DNA of 22,143 bases from Dehalococcoidia bacterium (GTDB lineage: Bacteria > Chloroflexota > Dehalococcoidia > SZUA-161 > SpSt-899): NCBI GenBank assembly GCA_023271515.1, contig JALPXQ010000013.1, forward strand, positions 1-22,143. Reading direction: 5' to 3'. A model generated the notes under the pieces. That model saw nothing but the letters and a program-made list of their open reading frames with translations. It had not been told where the DNA came from and ran no database searches. A program made the position numbers and the translations under genes. Numbering within the stretch: position 1 is the stretch's first letter; each line of letters begins with the position of its first letter. This document shows positions 20,799 to 22,143 of the stretch, piece after piece.

Positions 20799-22143
20799 TC
20801 AGCCTACCGCAGCGAAGACGCTGCGCAGGGACTGAACGACGGCGGTGTCTTCTTCAGGAAGAACGCTGCGAGGATCGAGGACCAAAGCATTTCGCTCGAT
20901 GCGTCCAACGACCGGCAGAGGCTGCCGGCGCAGTTCTTGAGCCAGGTCCTGTACTCTGAGATTTCTGGGCATCTTGATTATCAGCAATCGGGTCGGCAGA
21001 GTGCTTCCCGGCAAACTTCCCCCACCTACCGTAGACTCTCCGGCTGCTGTAATTGCCAGATACCCCACTGCCTGTGCCCATTGCTCTGCCCGCCCTTCGA
21101 TCTCACTCAGAGGAGAGGCAATCATCCGCCATATGGGGATTTTGTCCGTGGCCTCTCCCTTGAGATAGTGGATCAGCGTCGCCGAGAGAGCCGCCAGCCT
21201 CATCTTGTCGATGCGCATCGCCCTCGCCAGCGGATGGCTCTTCAGCTTGCCGATCAGCTGCTGCCGGCCTACAATGATACCCGCCTGTGGTCCGCCCAGT
21301 AACTTATCCCCCGAGAAGCAGGCTAGCCCCACACCGGCGGCTATACTATCCTGCACCCGCGGCTCGGCATCCAGACCGAACCCTGTGGTATCCAAAAGGC
21401 AGCCGCTGCCCAGGTCATCGAATACCGGCAGTTCATACCGTTTGCCCAGCTCAACCAGCTCCTGAATAGCAACCTCCTGAGTAAAGCCAACCACCTTGAA
21501 GTTGCTTGAGTGGACCCGTAGCAGTGCCGCTGTTTGCGGCGTGATCGCTTGCTCGTAATCGGCAATATAGGTACAGTTGGTTGTGCCTACTTCCACCAGC
21601 CTGGCCCCGCTCTGCCTCATCACGTCAGGGATACGAAAGCCTCCGCCGATCTCCACCGCCTGACCACGGGATATGATGACCTCCTTTCTCCTGGCCAGGG
21701 CGCTGAGGACTAAGAGCACCGCAGAGGCGTTATTGTTGACCACCAGGGAATCCTCTGCGCCAGAGAGTTGGCACAACAATTGCCCGACATGGACCTGTCG
21801 GGAGCCTCTCTTCCCGCTTTCAAGATCAATCTCCAGATTATTGAATCCCTCTGATGCCTGCTTCATAGCAGCTATGGCATCGGTGCTCAAAGGGGCTCTG
21901 CCTAGATTTGTGTGGAGTATCACCCCGGTGGCGTTTATCACCCGCCCTGGGCCAATGGTCCCCAGGGACTGAAGCCGGGCCACAACGGTGTCGGCTATCT
22001 CAGCAAAGGACGGGCAGGGATTGCCGCAGCTTAAGGAAAGGCGAAGCTCGTTCAGGTGTCGGCGCACCACATCCACAATGGTATCGTGCGAATACACCTT
22101 GCCGAGTTCCTTAATGCGCTCATCGGAGATTAGCCGGTCCACA
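20799..22143 (-). CDS. selA: L-seryl-tRNA(Sec) selenium transferase, 5' end outside the window
   Basis: A PLP enzyme that converts seryl-tRNA(Sec) to selenocysteyl-tRNA(Sec) with selenophosphate. 447 residues are visible and the rest continues past the window edge. Family members start about 12-15 residues earlier (usually ...LPSVDRLLSDERI), so the GTG at 22142 is probably internal. Motifs are VINATGVILHTNLGRAPLS, VVNNNASAVLLVLSALA, SRGQAVEIGGGFRIPDVM, VFDDLGSGCLLD, and CFSGDKLLGGPQAGIIVG with the PLP lysine (K280 of the visible part). The C-terminal domain ends VLPEEDTAVVQSLRSVFA. It implies that the organism makes selenoproteins. selB, selD and tRNA-Sec are not in view. Confidence 0.95.
   Translation of the reverse strand, partial: VDRLISDERIKELGKVYSHDTIVDVVRRHLNELRLSLSCGNPCPSFAEIADTVVARLQSLGTIGPGRVINATGVILHTNLGRAPLSTDAIAAMKQASEGFNNLEIDLESGKRGSRQVHVGQLLCQLSGAEDSLVVNNNASAVLLVLSALARRKEVIISRGQAVEIGGGFRIPDVMRQSGARLVEVGTTNCTYIADYEQAITPQTAALLRVHSSNFKVVGFTQEVAIQELVELGKRYELPVFDDLGSGCLLDTTGFGLDAEPRVQDSIAAGVGLACFSGDKLLGGPQAGIIVGRQQLIGKLKSHPLARAMRIDKMRLAALSATLIHYLKGEATDKIPIWRMIASPLSEIEGRAEQWAQAVGYLAITAAGESTVGGGSLPGSTLPTRLLIIKMPRNLRVQDLAQELRRQPLPVVGRIERNALVLDPRSVLPEEDTAVVQSLRSVFAAVG

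Noticed and set aside
1..22143. CRISPR array, rRNA, transposase, phage structural genes, or a defence island
   Set aside because: No regularly spaced repeats, rRNA-like sequence, DDE or serine/tyrosine recombinase motifs, or known defence domains were seen on either strand.

Overview
The window looks like chromosomal DNA of an uncultured bacterium, most probably a Chloroflexota member near Dehalococcoidia. This is inference from gene content and protein style: SelA, the thiL-tsaE-tsaB cluster, a bacterial-type ProS, a B12/radical-SAM DUF4070 protein, and PspC/LiaF-like membrane proteins. No marker was searched. GC content is moderate to high. Promoters, where visible, are sigma70-like.

Layout. 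1-2.1 kb is accessory: a single C2H2 zinc-finger protein, a helix-turn-helix/coiled-coil protein, and a palindromic repeat element between them. 2.1-7.6 kb holds a remnant of a universal stress protein gene and then a leftward run of tightly packed genes: pspC-like, DUF5668, toastrack, glnA-like, ABC ATPase, DUF2851 and UPF0434. Most of these are damaged: frameshifts in pspC and the ABC ATPase, an in-frame TGA between DUF5668 and toastrack, an internal deletion plus frameshift in glnA, and a missing N-terminus in DUF2851. 7.8-11.3 kb holds proS (rightward), convergent with and overlapping a two-gene ABC exporter operon. 11.3-11.57 kb is a gene-free block of tandem hairpin repeats. 11.57-12.88 kb is an ECF sigma factor with its zinc anti-sigma factor (leftward). 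12.9-18.2 kb runs rightward: signal peptidase I, tRNA-Lys(TTT), a B12-binding radical SAM protein, serine hydroxymethyltransferase behind a structured leader, and a nicotinamidase-nicotinate phosphoribosyltransferase fusion. 18.2-22.1 kb runs leftward: a small CxxC protein, tsaB, tsaE, thiL and selA, with selA cut by the window edge.

How it fits together. The right 14 kb is intact housekeeping DNA: translation (ProS, tRNA-Lys, the t6A enzymes TsaE/TsaB, SelA), one-carbon metabolism (GlyA), NAD salvage, thiamine diphosphate synthesis and protein export. The left third is a zone of decay or of poor sequence quality. Because the genes to its right are open, the damage looks local rather than a window-wide error rate.

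I found no CRISPR array, rRNA, complete transposase or phage module, and no convincing new defence system. The most unusual items are the PncA-PncB fusion, a signal peptidase I with His where the catalytic Lys is expected, the in-frame TGA in a LiaF-like gene next door to a selA locus, and the tandem hairpin array at 11304-11485.
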